The notes under the pieces were generated by a model, which had not been told where the DNA came from, did no database searches, and worked only from the letters and a program-made list of their open reading frames with translations. A program made the position numbers and the translations under genes. A DNA stretch of 64,000 nucleotides from Lantana camara (taxonomy: Eukaryota > Streptophyta > Magnoliopsida > Lamiales > Verbenaceae): positions 8,071,001 to 8,135,000 of the forward strand of contig CM074865.1 of NCBI GenBank assembly GCA_037501455.1, in the 5' to 3' direction. Of this stretch, positions 1 to 11,720 are shown in pieces; the stretch's first letter is position 1; each line of letters begins with the position of its first letter.

Positions 1-3000
1 AACCTTCGTCAAGAAGTCAAGAGTCTTCATAGGCATTCCATGGGGTTGGTGGTTTAGTCACGACCCTCGTCTTACGAAGGCTTAAACACTCGGAAGTCTA
101 AGCAAGTAGCAAGAAACGATGAAAGAACCCCGTCTTTCGAGCAACAAGGAGAGAACCCCGTCTCTCACGAACAACAAGGAGAGAACCCCGTCTCTCACGA
201 AAAAAACAAGGCAAGGGAGTCTCCAATACTCCCGAGCAACACAACCCAACGCAGAACAGAGCACAAGTGGAAATAGCAAAAAGTCAAGTACAAAGTTACA
301 CAAGAAGCAAGAAATAAATATCAATCACATTGTTCAGCACTCATGTAAAAGCAAACAAAACAGTTAGGAATCAAAGTACCTAGTAACAAAATTTATTTGA
401 ACTAAAACTACATGTATGCATATGCCATGAATGCTTTATGTACCGTTCACCGTGGTAAGGAAACTTGAAGTTGGTAACTCCATTGCCCTGTGCATGGTTT
501 GACTCAAAAGTTGGCTCGGTTCTTGACTTGTCTTTAATATCTTCAGTGCATCCGGTTGAGAAAAAGATGAACCGGTTGATCCTATTCCTGATTTCATTCC
601 GAAGATTACCCATTGATTATTTTTTTCAATTTGGTGAATTCCTTGGAATACAAATAAACCATTAGAATTAACGGTCATGATCTTCTTTGATCTCTCTCCA
701 TCAACCTGTAAATTTCTCGCAGTACGATCAACTCTTTAATTGCCCGAGTTCCAAATTATTCCATATACCTTCGGAACCTTTATCCTTTAGGTAAAGTTCA
801 AATCTTCTATCTTTGCCAACACTTGAATCTACCATAATCAAATGTAACCACTCTCGATAACCTTTAAGTTTGATTCCAACATTAAGATAGTCACCGCCAT
901 GGTTTCCTTCTTCACTAATTCTTTCCCAATGTTTAGGTCAATCTTTATAGTTGTCCTTTCTCATCTTTTATTTAAAGTGTCCCTTCATCCCCTTCAAGCC
1001 TTTAAGTGTGCACTCGATTCCGACCCAGTCGATTCCTCAGTCAATGATATAACATTCTTGATGATCCCTGAAGTTTGATCTAAGTTCTCCAATAATCACC
1101 CATTTCGGTTCTTCTCATCTCAAATTCATCCAGGTCATCATGGAAAAAACTGACGACTTAGTAAAGTTTTATCCTATTGTGTCTCATCCAATTAAGCCTC
1201 TCTAATATTTAGTTGAATTACTTCCATGGGCACCATCACGGAATACGATAATTTGACCTAGCTTTCTTTTTCCAGAATTGACATAAAATCCAGCAGAATT
1301 TCCTTCATTATTTTATCATCTTCAAACTCCGAATTCCGTACGTATAAATACCAATCGAGCTAATCTCTTCAGTACCCCATAGCAATCTTCATCCCGAATT
1401 TATAATAAAGCCGGTTCACTCATTTTTCTATAATCATCATTAGAGCTTCCATATCTTCCATGGTTTGTATTTCTATCGTTCTTACTAAAACACTTCTTTG
1501 AGCCCAATCTTTCATTTCAAATCGGTCTCTTATCGGGCTCTCCCCCCTTAAGAATTTCCTCCTTCTCAAGTCGAGCTTTATCTACCATTTCCTAATCAAA
1601 ATTCTTGATGTCCTAGTAATGAGCAATCCTTGTTAGCCATGGTGTTCGGGGTATTACTTACATTCACTTTGAAGTGGTTGATTTGGATAGCATCCCGAAT
1701 TCCTTGCTCTTCAAGATTTCTCTTTTAATTCTCTAGAAATCTGGAATCAAATTTTCTTTTCTTATCCCATCTGAACATCCCAAAATTCACTTAAATATTT
1801 AATTTCTGAAATCCCATTCTTATCTTTGTTTCTGTTTGAATACTATTACCCAAAACACCTTTCTTCACCTTGATTCACAAAAAACTTTATTTGAGGTGGT
1901 AGCTGAAGTGTCATACGGGGAAGCATCCTAACAATTAAACACTAAAACGATGCATGTTGGGTGAAGATGGAAAATGTATGGAGCACATAGTACACATCAA
2001 AGTATGTAACACCAAATCAATTATTTAACGATTACAATGTTGAAGTGCATAAAATAAGAATTTAAATAATTCAATACAATGTATGATGCACGTGCAATGA
2101 ATGCAATGAACCTGGCACCATAATAGTGATTTAGCATGACATCCTGTCCTTTGCTATCGATGTTGTAAGCATAGATCGGGAGGCTGAACATCATTCGGGC
2201 ATTGGTGATGCTTTCCAGTCCTTGTTTGCCTTCTCGTATCACCGTGTATCCCCAAGTCCCGAGAAGATGACGTAACTTGAATTCTTCAATGCTCCTTGCT
2301 CTCTCAGCTTTGCATCTATTCATTGATCCCCGTTTGTAGTCATACTAATTAAGCTACCTTACTTGGCCCCGTGGTGAAACCACCCAGTTGACAGTTCCCC
2401 ATTCCATGTATCTTAGTTGGAATTCCTTGGTAACACTGGTATATCCCTTGAAACTTCCTAATTTGGCCTTCTATATTGATCAACGACTTTAAACTTGAAG
2501 ATCTTGGTGATGAACTTTGAATGATTCAATTTTGAGTGAAGTGCCTTCATGATTTGGTGGTTAGGAATCCCAAGCCTATCCCGTTTTCTCACGTATCTTT
2601 TAAATTGGTGGTTTGGATCCCCACAATATCCCTATGATAATAATATTCAAGACTTGTAGGGAGGATAGAGTTGGTGAACTTCTCTGTGCTCGAAACCTTC
2701 TCTCACGGTGTTGAATAATGAGGTATAATTCCCTTTCTGTAAAGTATGAAGATTCAACACCGAACTTTTAAATCTCGATGACTCCATAATCCTTTCATCG
2801 ATTTGATAGAAGGTACTTGCGGTCGAGTTGATAGTGGCCTTGACAGCATGATAGCAACCTACAATTAAGAATTTAACTCGAGCATAGGTGCATGTGGATT
2901 AGTATATGCTTATGGCAAACATTTAAATCAACCAATGCATATTCAATGCAAAGTGCAACACATAAAACAACAAAATTGATAGAAAATCATATAAAGCAAG

Positions 3001-3130
3001 TAATTTTCAGCAATTTGTAACATTTAGCAATGAAAATCAATGCAATGCACACGTTGACAAGTTGTTCCTATGCCGTACGACCTAGACTGACTCATTCACG
3101 ACACGCGAGCTCCGGTTTTGCAACTTGGAG
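1..3130 (-). mobile_element. Interior of a minus-strand Tekay-like LTR element, apparently without gag-pol
   Basis: This stretch lies next to a primer-binding site and LTR end that face left, so it should be the 5' interior of an element transcribed from the minus strand and continuing beyond the window. I could not find gag, protease, reverse transcriptase, RNase H or integrase motifs in any frame. On the minus strand, a stretch from about 2845 down to 2640 stays open for roughly 65 codons but resembles nothing I know, and the frame at 2323-2021 (100 codons) is equally unrecognised. The element may be non-autonomous, or the interior may be too decayed to read. Assignment to an element rests only on the adjacent PBS and LTR end; the leftmost kilobases could be unrelated DNA. 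Confidence 0.4.
121..211. repeat. Short tandem repeat, about three units of 28-31 bp
   Basis: Three consecutive units share the core GAGAACCCCGTCTCTCACGA followed by an ACAAGG tail; the first unit is slightly diverged. The units start near 123, 151 and 181. The array is open in one plus-strand frame, but the product is low-complexity and unconvincing as a protein. Confidence 0.8.
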
Positions 3131-3142
3131 GCTCTGATACCA
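3131..3142 (-). other. Primer-binding site (tRNA initiator Met), minus strand
   Basis: The plus strand reads GCTCTGATACCA, the reverse complement of TGGTATCAGAGC, which matches the 3' end of plant initiator tRNA-Met. It lies 8 bp from the LTR end at 3151, the same spacing as in the complete Tekay element at 50173-60224. It fixes the orientation of the element: LTR to the right, interior to the left. Confidence 0.85.
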
Positions 3143-3150
3143 CTTAAGGA

Positions 3151-3605
3151 TGTAACGCCCGAGCGCAAGACGTCACATCCCTCGCACCATGACCCGACCC
3201 GTATATGAAATTAATTTTCATGCACGTGCCAAATCACAGCGAACGGGGACATACACACTCGCTATGCCAGACGGGACTAACCCTTAACGTACAACCCACA
3301 ACAACCAAAATAACATAACAGCAGAAGCAATAGATTTATTTTCCATATATTGAGCTATATGCTCTATGTACCAACATATAAATCCATATAATCAAGTATG
3401 ACCATTAACAGTGATACAAACATGTACGCTCCAAGTTCATATACAATATCCAAAAGATCAAAATATGCCAACATATGAGTGTAAAGGGAAAAGAAATACT
3501 AGACACCTATGCATGACTCGCCCAGACTCATATCCCGCCTAGCATCTCTCACCTGCAAAAGAACTGAAACAACTCCGGGCTCAGTCTTAGACAGACTGGT
3601 GGGTA
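3151..3605 (-). repeat. Truncated 5' LTR of a Tekay-like element (minus strand)
   Basis: Read on the minus strand this stretch ends GGGCGTTACA directly before the primer site. It contains counterparts of blocks in the complete Tekay LTRs, in the same order: a run related to TCACTCAGTC, then TTGCAGGT with a GCTAGGCGG block, then the CCCGTTCGCT block, then GTGCGAGGGATGTG. Only about 455 bp are present, whereas the related LTRs in this window are 2.7-3.3 kb. At about 3600 (plus or minus 30 bp) the similarity stops and Tat gag sequence begins with no TG/CA terminus, so the LTR is truncated. Confidence 0.7.
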
Positions 3606-4986
3606 TAAAACAGGCTGCCCGAATAACCGCGGCTCGCGTTGAAAACGAGCCCGATCGTCACGCGGACCCGCCACGGAGATGGGTCCAAGACCGCCTGGGT
3701 GATCGGGGGTCTCAGATCACCCAGAGGCAGGTCGACCTGAGAGAAGGGCTAAACCGACGCCCTCTCTGTTATCGCAGCGACAGGGAGGAAGCCTCTCCCT
3801 TTTGCGAGGACATTCTCCACACGACCTGCGATGGAGATCGAATTCCGACAGGCCTGCCCATGTATAACGGGACCACAGATCCCGAAAAACATGTGATGAC
3901 CTTTGAAAATCGCATGTTGCTGCACTCCCACCCACAACAAATTTGGGCCAAACTCTTCGTCACTACGCTGACGGGCCCCACTCAGGATTGGTTCATCCGC
4001 CTGCCGCCGCGGTGCATAACGACCTACAATCGGTTCGTAGATCGATTCTCGGTGCACTTCTCCTCAATGATTGTGGAGAGGCTCCCTCCCTCTTATCTCA
4101 ATAGCATCTACCAGAGGGAGGGTGAATCCCTGTGAGATTTCATGACTCGCTTTTCGAGGGAAATGGTTCGGGTCGAGAACCCGATGATGGACACCCTGCT
4201 CTTGGTAGTCCATCGAGCTCTCCGTAACCGCTTATGGACGGACGAGATCGTCAGGGCCAGACCTCGCAACCTGACGGAGATACAGGATATCGCCCACGGT
4301 TTCATGCGAGTAAAAGAGATAGCACTAGCGTACAGACCCCCGCCTCGATCTGAGCGGCAGGCCCTTGGATCGAGCTCGCCCCTCCACCGGAAGGGGAATG
4401 AGCAGAAGAAAATCAAGGGAAAAGTCGACTTACCGACCCAGGTCGACCGACGAAACTATATCCCCTTGACCAAGCCCATCGACCAGATCTACGTGGTCAT
4501 GGATCAGAGCCTTCTGAAGAAACCAAAGCCCATCCGGGAGGGCCCCGAAGGCTGAAAAATCGGGAAAATTCTGCGGCTACCATCAGCAGTGGAGCCACAC
4601 CACCGCAGAATGCAACGCACTCCGTGATGAGATCGAAAGACTCATTCAGGGGGGGTACCTGAAGGATTTTGTTCGAAAGCTCGACCACTACTCTGAGAGG
4701 GCAGAAGACCGAGCGACCGCGACCGATCCAGGTCGAGGTCTCCACCGAAAAGATCTGGGAAACAACCTCTGGAAAGAGTTGAAGACAATCCCCCCCACCA
4801 ATAATCGGGGGGCACGAGGGCGACGACTCCAATGCAGCTCGAAAAAGGAACATCAGACGAGCAGCTCGAGAGTTCAACGGTCCACACGAAGAGGTCTTCC
4901 AGATCGATCAGGGTAGAGAGTGGGAGAGACAGGAGGTTAGTTTTAGTGAGAATGATAGCCGCCCGGGCCCCCATCGGGAAGGCGGA
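3606..4986 (+). pseudogene. Tat gag relic
   Basis: The capsid-like region reads through PMYNGTTDPEKHVMTFENRM and LTGPTQDWFIRLPP, typical of Tat gag proteins. It is interrupted by an in-frame TGA at 4133-4135 and resumes in the same frame with DFMTRFSREMVRVENP. After a second stop at 4553-4555 another frame carries a zinc-knuckle-like segment (CGYH, then HTTAEC) followed by LRDEIERLIQGGYLKDFV, which is the usual C-terminal landmark of Tat gag. No credible start codon is present because the 5' end is lost. Confidence 0.8.
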
Positions 4987-6663
4987 GTGCCTAGTTATCC
5001 GATGGTGGTGACCTTAGGCTTGGCTAATTATGATGTAACCAAATGCCTAGTTGAAAATGGAAGCAGCTCGAACATTATCCCTTACTCGACTCTTGTAAAA
5101 ATGAAATTGCATAATCTGAAACTCGATCCAATCCGAACACAGCTCTCCGGGTTCGGAGGATCAGAAGTCATTCCCCTAGGGCGCATCCGACTCCTCACCT
5201 CGATGGGAACATCCCCCAAGAGGGTGACCCGAGAGGTCGAGTACGTCATTGTCAACATGCCCCTAGTGTATAACATGATCTTCGGCCGACTTGGACTTAT
5301 ACAATTCAAAGCAATCATCTCCACGTATCACCAAAAGCTGAAAATGCCCACCCCGCACGGGGTCGGGGAGGTGACTTGTGACGTCATGGACAGTTGGGCC
5401 TGCTACCCCATCGTTCTGAAAAAGCCTTCTAGAAAAGAGGTAGCCGCAGATCTTGACATCCAGACCTACGCCGATGGGGAGATCGAGCTCACCACAAAGG
5501 AAAGCGAGACCGAGAGATCCCCGACAACTCAAAAGAGGAAGGCTAGCGAGCGACTCGAACCTGCCGAAGAGCTTAAGGAAATTGCCCTTGTCCCCGGAGA
5601 TAGCCGCAAGACCACCAAGATTGGAGCGAACATGCACCCCCAACTTGAGATCATGATGATAGAGTTATTGAGGGATAACTCGGACATCTTTGCGTGGGCA
5701 GCCAAAGACCTGATCGGCGTCGATCCGAAAGTGATCTGCCACCGGCTCGGGATCGATCCATCAGTTAAACTGATTAAACAAAAGCTAAGACCTCAAAGTC
5801 GGGCAAGAAATGATATCATTGAGGCCGAGGTCAATAAGCTCCTCGACGCAGGGTATGTTACCCCAGCTCAATACGTTGACTGGTTGTGCAATGTCGTCCT
5901 TGTGCAAAAAACAGGCGGGAAATGGAGAATGTGCAACAACTTCACCGACCTCAACAAGGCTTGCCCGAAAGATCCATATCCGCTACCCCGCATCGATCAG
6001 CTCGTCGACTCGACAGCGGGATGTGAGATGCTCAGCATGATGGATGCTTTCCAAGGCTATTACCAGATCTCTATGGCCCCCGAAGATCGAAAGCACACGA
6101 CCTTCATTGTGGTAAAAGGAATATACTGCTTCAAGGTCATGCCCTTCGGATTAAAGACTCAGCATGATGGATGCTTTCCAAGGCTATTACCAGATCTCTA
6201 TGGCCCCCGAAGATCGAAAGCACACGACCTTCATTGTGGTAAAAGGAATATACTGCTTCAAGGTCATACCCTTCGGATTAAAGAATGCAGGAGCCACGTA
6301 CCAAAGACTGGTCAACCTGATGTTTAAAGACGAGATCGGGAAGACCATGGAGGTCTACGTTGACGACATGATCGTAAAGAGCCGCTGGGCGTAACATCAT
6401 CTAGATCACCTACGCAGATCGTTTGAGATCTTACGACAATATGGGATGAAGCTCAACCCCGACAAGTGCACATTCGGGGTCGAAGGTGGGAAGTTCTTGG
6501 GGTATATGGTGAGCCAACGAGGTATCGAAGCCAATCCTACCAAGATCAAAGCCATCCAGATCATACCTCGACCCCGGTGTATCAACCAAGTGCAATCGCT
6601 TGTAGGTCGAATAATCTCTCTCAATCGGTTCATATCGCGATCGTCAGAATGAAACCTCCCGTT
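4987..6663 (+). pseudogene. Tat protease and reverse transcriptase relic
   Basis: The protease reads CLVENGSSSNIIPYSTLVKM, where the family normally has an aspartate at the position of the glutamate in VENGSS, so the catalytic residue appears substituted. The reverse transcriptase follows with WRMCNNFTDLNKACPKDPYP, DAFQGYYQISM and MPFGLK, and its catalytic YVDD box at about 6355-6366. A 127-bp tandem duplication inside the RT shifts the frame at about 6158, and a TAA at 6392-6394 and a TGA near 6650 break it again. The RT thumb and connection region continue in another frame (KLNPDKCTFGVEGGKFLGY). Confidence 0.85.
6031..6284 (+). repeat. 127-bp tandem duplication inside Tat RT
   Basis: The block beginning CTCAGCATGATGGATGC at 6031 recurs at 6158, giving a period of 127 bp. 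The two copies are almost identical; one change visible is GTCATGCCC versus GTCATACCC. Because 127 is not a multiple of three, the duplication moves the second copy out of frame. The junction is TTAAAGA followed by CTCAGC, while the second copy ends TTAAAGAATGC in the expected RT sequence. Confidence 0.9.
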
Positions 6664-8411
6664 TTTCAAAGTTCTGAGGAACCTAAAGAAATTCGAGTGA
6701 AACGAAGAATGTGACCGAGCGTTAGATCAATTGAAAGAGTACTTGGCCTCTCCGTCATTGCTGGCAAAGCCAAATGAGAGTGAGACCTTGTACCTCTACC
6801 TATCCCTTTCTAACGAAACCTTCAGCTCAGTCTTGGTCGCCATTCGAGATCGAAAACACCTACTAATCTACTACCTCAGTAAGATCCTGCACGGCACGAA
6901 ACGCAACTATCTCGAGGTCGAGAAGTTCATGTTCGCTCTCACACATGCCGCTCGGAAGCTACGCCCGTACTTCCAAGCGTATCCCATAATCATCTTGACA
7001 GATCAACCCCTAAAACAGGTCCTGTCCAAACCCGAGGTGTCGGGTCAAATGATGAAATGGGCGGTCGAGTTGAGTCAGTATGACATCACCTATCAACCTC
7101 GAGCCGCCCAGCAAGCTCAAGTTCTGGCTGACTTCCTAGTCGAAAAGAACACCAGCTCGATGGAGATCATTCCTACCTCAACAAACTGGACCATGTACAT
7201 GGACGGCTTATCGACCTCTCAAGGAGAAGGAGTAGGCATATCCCTTACGAGCTCAGATGGACTCCAGCTCGATTTCGCCATTAAACTCGATTTTAAAGCA
7301 ACTAACAACGAGGCTGAGTACGAGGCACTTGTGGCAGGACTAAGATACGCCATGGAAAACAAGATCGACAAGCTATCCGTAGTAACTGACTCCCAGTTTG
7401 TCACCGGCCAAGTCAACGACACGTACGAGGCTCGGGAAGAATCCATGGCGGCGTATCTCAAGACGGTGAAAGAGCTGGCCTCGAAGCTAAAGGAGTTCAA
7501 AATCGAACAAGTTCTCCGCGAGGAGAACGGTCGAGCGTTTCAAAGTTCTGAGGAACCTAAAGAAATTCGAGTGAAACGAAGAATGTGACCGAGCGTTAGA
7601 TCAATTGAAAGAGTACTTGGCCTCTCCGTCATTGCTGGCAAAGCCAAATGAGAGTGAGACCTTGTACCTCTACCTATCCCTTTCTAACGAAACCTTCAGC
7701 TCAGTCTTGGTCGCCATTCGAGATCGAAAACACCTACTAATCTACTACCTCAGTAAGATCCTGCACGGCACGAAACGCAACTATCTCGAGGTCGAGAAGT
7801 TCATGTTCGCTCTCACACATGCCGCTCGGAAGCTACGCCCGTACTTCCAAGCGTATTCCATAATCGTCTTGACAGATCAACCCCTAAAACAGGTCCTGTC
7901 CAAACCCGAGGTGTCGGGTCAAATGATGAAATGGGCGGTCAAGTTGAGTCAGTATGACATCACCTATCAACCTCGAGCCGCCCAGCAAGCTCAAGTTCTG
8001 GCTGACTTCCTAGTCGAAAAGAACACCAGCTCGATGGAGATCATTCCTACCTCAACAAACTGGACCATGTACATGGACGGCTTATCGACCTCTCAAGGAG
8101 AAGGAGTAGGCATATCCCTTACGAGCTCAGATGGACTCCAGCTCGATTTCGCCATTAAACTCGATTTTAAAGCAACTAACAACGAGGCTGAGTACGAGGC
8201 ACTTGTGGCAGGACTAAGATACGCCATGGAAAACAAGATCGACAAGCTATCCGTAGTAACTGACTCCCAGTTTGTCACCGGCCAAGTCAACGACACGTAC
8301 GAGGCTCGGGAAGAATCCATGGCGGCGTATCTCAAGACGGTGAAAGAGCTGGCCTCGAAGCTAAAGGAGTTCAAAATCGAACAAGTTCTCCGCGAGGAGA
8401 ACGGTCGAGCT
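6664..8411 (+). repeat. 874-bp tandem duplication spanning both RNase H domains
   Basis: Copy one is 6664-7537 and copy two 7538-8411, each starting TTTCAAAGTTCTGAGG. I see three differences between them by eye (TATCCCATAATCATC versus TATTCCATAATCGTC, and GGTCGAG versus GGTCAAG), so the duplication is much younger than the general decay of the element. 874 is not a multiple of three, so the second copy is out of frame with the first. A GTTT microhomology lies at the breakpoint. Confidence 0.92.
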
Positions 8412-8600
8412 GATGCCCTGTCAAAGCTGGCGAACGGATTCCAAGGAACAAAAGACGCAACTATCTCGTTCATGGTCTCGGGGGGCCGGGCGATCGATGA
8501 AGGAAAGGTTGATGTCACCGCCATCGATCCGCCGGAATCCTGCTGGAGAAAGGACGACCTGATCGCTTACCTCAAGGATGGAATTCTGCCCCAAAATTGA
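6664..8600 (+). pseudogene. Tat RNase H and archaeal-type RNase H, duplicated
   Basis: Each copy encodes the retroelement RNase H region (LTHAARKLRPYFQAY, LTDQPLKQVLSKPEVSGQM, KWAVELSQYDITYQPR) followed by a second RNase H of archaeal type: TMYMDGLST, NNEAEYEALVAGLRYAM, VVTDSQFVTGQ. The final acidic position (GRADALSKLA) is reached only in the second copy because the first is cut by the duplication. The second RNase H is characteristic of the Tat lineage. The open frame of the second copy ends with a TGA at 8598-8600, just before the integrase. Confidence 0.88.
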
Positions 8601-9777
8601 ACCGATGCCAGAAGAGTCAAATATCGATCCCTGTTGTACATGATAGATCACGAAGGAAGGTTATTCAAAAAGTCCTTCATGGGTCCCCCTCTAAGGTGCC
8701 TACGACCTAGCCAAGCCCAAGATGTCCTGGAAGAAGTCCATGAGGGATGCTGTGGAAACCACTCCGAAGGTCGAGCTCTAGCTCGAAAGATCTTAAGAAG
8801 CGGGTATTTTCTGGCCGACTATGGTGTGGGATGCGAAGATCCACTCTAGGAAATGCCCCAAGTGCCAAAAACATGGCAACCTAATCCACACTCACCCGAC
8901 ATCCATGATACCGATCGATGTATGCTGGCCCTTCGACCAATGAGGGATCGACATCATTGGTCCCTTCCCCTTGGCGCCCAGACAGAAAAACTTTGCCATA
9001 GTACGCGTCGAGTACTTCTCAAAGTAGGTCGAGGCTGAGGTAGTCCCCAAGATTACTGATGCAGTGATAAGGAATTTCCTCTGGAAAAATATAATCTGTC
9101 GTTTTGGGGTTCCGAGGGTGCTCATCTGTGAAAATGGTCTCCAATTTCGATCCGAGAATACCAAGAGCTATTGTGAAGACCTCGGGATCGACCTCAGATT
9201 CTCTACTGTCGATCATCCACAAGCAAATGGCCAGGCTGAAGTTACCAACTGAATCATTATCCAGAATCTCAAGACCCGCCTCGATGCCAAACTGGGCGCG
9301 TGGGCGGATGAGCTCGACGGTGTACTATGGGCTTATCGAACTACTCCGCGGATAACCACTGGGCAGACCCCATACTCTTTGGTCTACAGATCCAAAGCCG
9401 TGATCCTATCGGAGCTATTACATGAAACAGCTCGCGTATCTCAGTATCAGCTCAACCAAAACACAGAGATCAGAGCTGAAGATCTAGATGCGATTGAAGA
9501 GAGCAGAGAGCATGCCTATCAGAAGCTCAAACAGTACAAGACAGCAGCGGCTCGATCATACAACAAACACGTAAAGCCCAGATCGTTTCAGATCGGTGAC
9601 CTAGTGTTAAAGACGGTCGAAGTCTTGCAACATATCGGAAAGCTTGAGCCTAACTGGGAAGGACCCTATCGCGTCACGGAGATCGGGAAAAACATGGCTT
9701 ACCGGCTCGAAGACATGGCCGGGGAGCCATTACCCAGACCGTGGAATGCGCACAACTTGAACAAGTTTTACACTTAG
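8601..9777 (+). pseudogene. Tat integrase relic
   Basis: The N-terminal zinc region is visible as EVHEGCCGNHSEGRALARKI and KCPKCQKHG in different frames. The catalytic core includes GIDIIGPFPL, a second acidic site that reads LICENGLQF where SDNG is usual, and HPQANGQAEVTN with the third acidic residue. The C-terminal part is open from about 9379 to the TAG-like end at 9777 (WAYRTT, RSFQIGDLVLKTVE, PNWEGPYRV, LNKFYT). Several in-frame stops, including TGA at 9250-9252, break the frame. Confidence 0.85.
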
Positions 9778-10206
9778 CCTTCAAATTGTTTCAAAAATTG
9801 TAACAATTATAGAGATCGATCTCTATTCAGTAAACTAATATATATACATGTTTTCAAAGTCAACCCGCAATCCCACACCAGGTTACCATCCCCTCGCTTA
9901 AGCTCTCATTCGACCTACAGTCATGAGTCGAGGAGGGGGTGAGCCCCCCTCCCCAACATCCGATCGTTAAAGATTGAGATCCAATGAGGTCGTTTTTAGA
10001 CCCAAAGAGATCCTAAAAATCCTAACGAACTTAATGATCTAGAGATCCAAGGAGATCGATTTAGATCCGAAGAGATCCAGAGAATAATGATCTTCGAAAA
10101 GATAGATCCGGAGACCCGGTGACATCGATTTTGATCCAGAGAGGTCAAACCTAAAAAAGCTAGCAATTCAAAAAAGCAAAAGCAGAAATAAACCACAAGT
10201 ATTCAC
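9778..10206 (+). other. Tat post-pol untranslated segment
   Basis: No gene is visible. Between about 9970 and 10150 the sequence contains loosely repeated GAGATCCAA and AAGAGATCC words, an imperfect short repeat common in this element. It ends with TTCAC at 10202-10206, the target-site copy of the Athila insertion, and resumes at 27958. Confidence 0.7.
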
Positions 10207-11705
10207 TGATGGTTGCCGAATCCACCAAATAATACCTTCACTTTCCAACACGCAATAAATTGAGTATAGCAGCAAAGGGTCGAACCCAAAGGACTAACAA
10301 TTCTTATATATTCCAAAATGACTAAGGAAACAAACCACGAAAGAGTTCACAATTAGGGGGGGGGGGGGGGGTTGTGTAATTAATCAAACTACAAACTAAA
10401 CACTAAAACAAGGATAACAAGCAAGTGAAAGCTGACGCAAAGTGACTGAAATTAATTGATTTAAAGTGGGATTATCCTAGCCAAGTTGTTCTTAAAATTC
10501 ATGCCATTGGTTCGATCATAGATTCAATATTCAACTCTAATTCATTGATAGACCGGCTATAGTGGTAACAAGCTCTACACACCTCATCCTTTCTTAAGTT
10601 TATAATGATCATGAGAAGCTCACTAACCATTCTCTTATCACAAAAGCAGTCTTATAGAAACGCTCTTAAGATTTAACTTCGTGATAGCATTGATCATGAA
10701 AAGGATACCGATCCTAACCAACAAACTCGAAGAAGCTTGGAATGTTTAAGTTATTACGCATGCATCTCATCATTCTCAAGTAAACATGGTGATAAACTAT
10801 CAATGATGTGTGATTCTTCAAGCACATTTACAAGACAATTACGGATCAAGTATTTGTGCAGTCAAATAAAACAAGTTTCAAGATAACAATTGATCAGAAA
10901 ATCATCCAAAAACGAGTTCAAACAATACACACAAGATACGTGCATATACCAAGAATTTAGAGCTGCATAAACACAATTAGATCTCACAAAGCCAAAGCAT
11001 GAATCAAAGAAACAACTTTAATAGGATAAAAGAGAGATTAGCTGTTGTACATGCTTGCAAAATAACCAAACAACAACTGTTTCAGAACTGAAAATAAGCT
11101 AACACAGCTGATCTAAACAACAGAGTTCAACTAGCTATACAAATCTAAGCATTAACATAAGTGAAAAAGAGAATAAAAGAAAGAAATTGCTTGCTGATCA
11201 TAACAGAGGAGAAGTCCCCTGTTTTGATTCTGTTCTTCAGCTGCTACTGCTGCTACGTTACTTCCTTTTCCCCTAAGAGAAGCTGAATCCCCTTTTTTTC
11301 TCCAAAAGCCTTGGTTATATGCTTGGAAATCCAATCTTTGGCACACAAATCAAGCCTAAATATTCTTTAGCATCCCAAAACCTGATAATATTCTTATTGA
11401 GACGCTAAATACTGATAAAGCAGCTGCAAGTAGCTGAAGTTCGCCAAAAATAGAATATCAGTCGCAACTTTTGACTTTGATGATGTGTCTGCTATGTCAC
11501 CACTTAGTTCAAGGGATGATCATGGCTTGAGATCATGACTCAGGTCTTTTTCTGCACTTGAAACTTCTTTTGATCCATATCTCGCATTGTACTTCATTTC
11601 TCTATAATCAGACTTGTAATGCCAAATTTAAGCACAATTAAGTAGATTTCCTATCAGATATGTGGGGAAAATTAAAGTAAATTAAGCCCAAAATACACAC
11701 TAACA
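10207..11705 (-). repeat. Athila 3' LTR
   Basis: It is 1499 bp and pairs with 26465-27957. It holds a 16-base G run at 10356-10371 that is only a short G run in the partner LTR. On the sense (minus) strand it starts TGTTAGTGTG and ends AACCATCA. No gene is present; short open frames inside it are not credible. Confidence 0.93.
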
Positions 11706-11720
11706 AATCCCCCCACACTT
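11706..11720 (-). other. Athila polypurine tract
   Basis: Immediately inside the 3' LTR the minus strand reads AAGTGTGGGGGGATTT and then TGTTAG. This purine run is in the position expected for priming plus-strand DNA synthesis. Confidence 0.8.

Noticed and set aside
121..211. CRISPR-like array
   Set aside because: Units are directly adjacent without distinct spacers, and the DNA is a plant nuclear genome; it is a simple tandem repeat.
82..324. Open frames on both strands across the short repeats at 121-211
   Set aside because: They are low-complexity translations of a tandem repeat with no homologous motif.
2021..2323. Possible 100-residue minus-strand gene
   Set aside because: No start context, no recognised motif and it lies in retroelement DNA; kept only as a remark.
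9961..10160. Satellite-like repeat of GAGATCC words
   Set aside because: The spacing is irregular and the copies are poor; it is simply biased Tat 3' UTR sequence.
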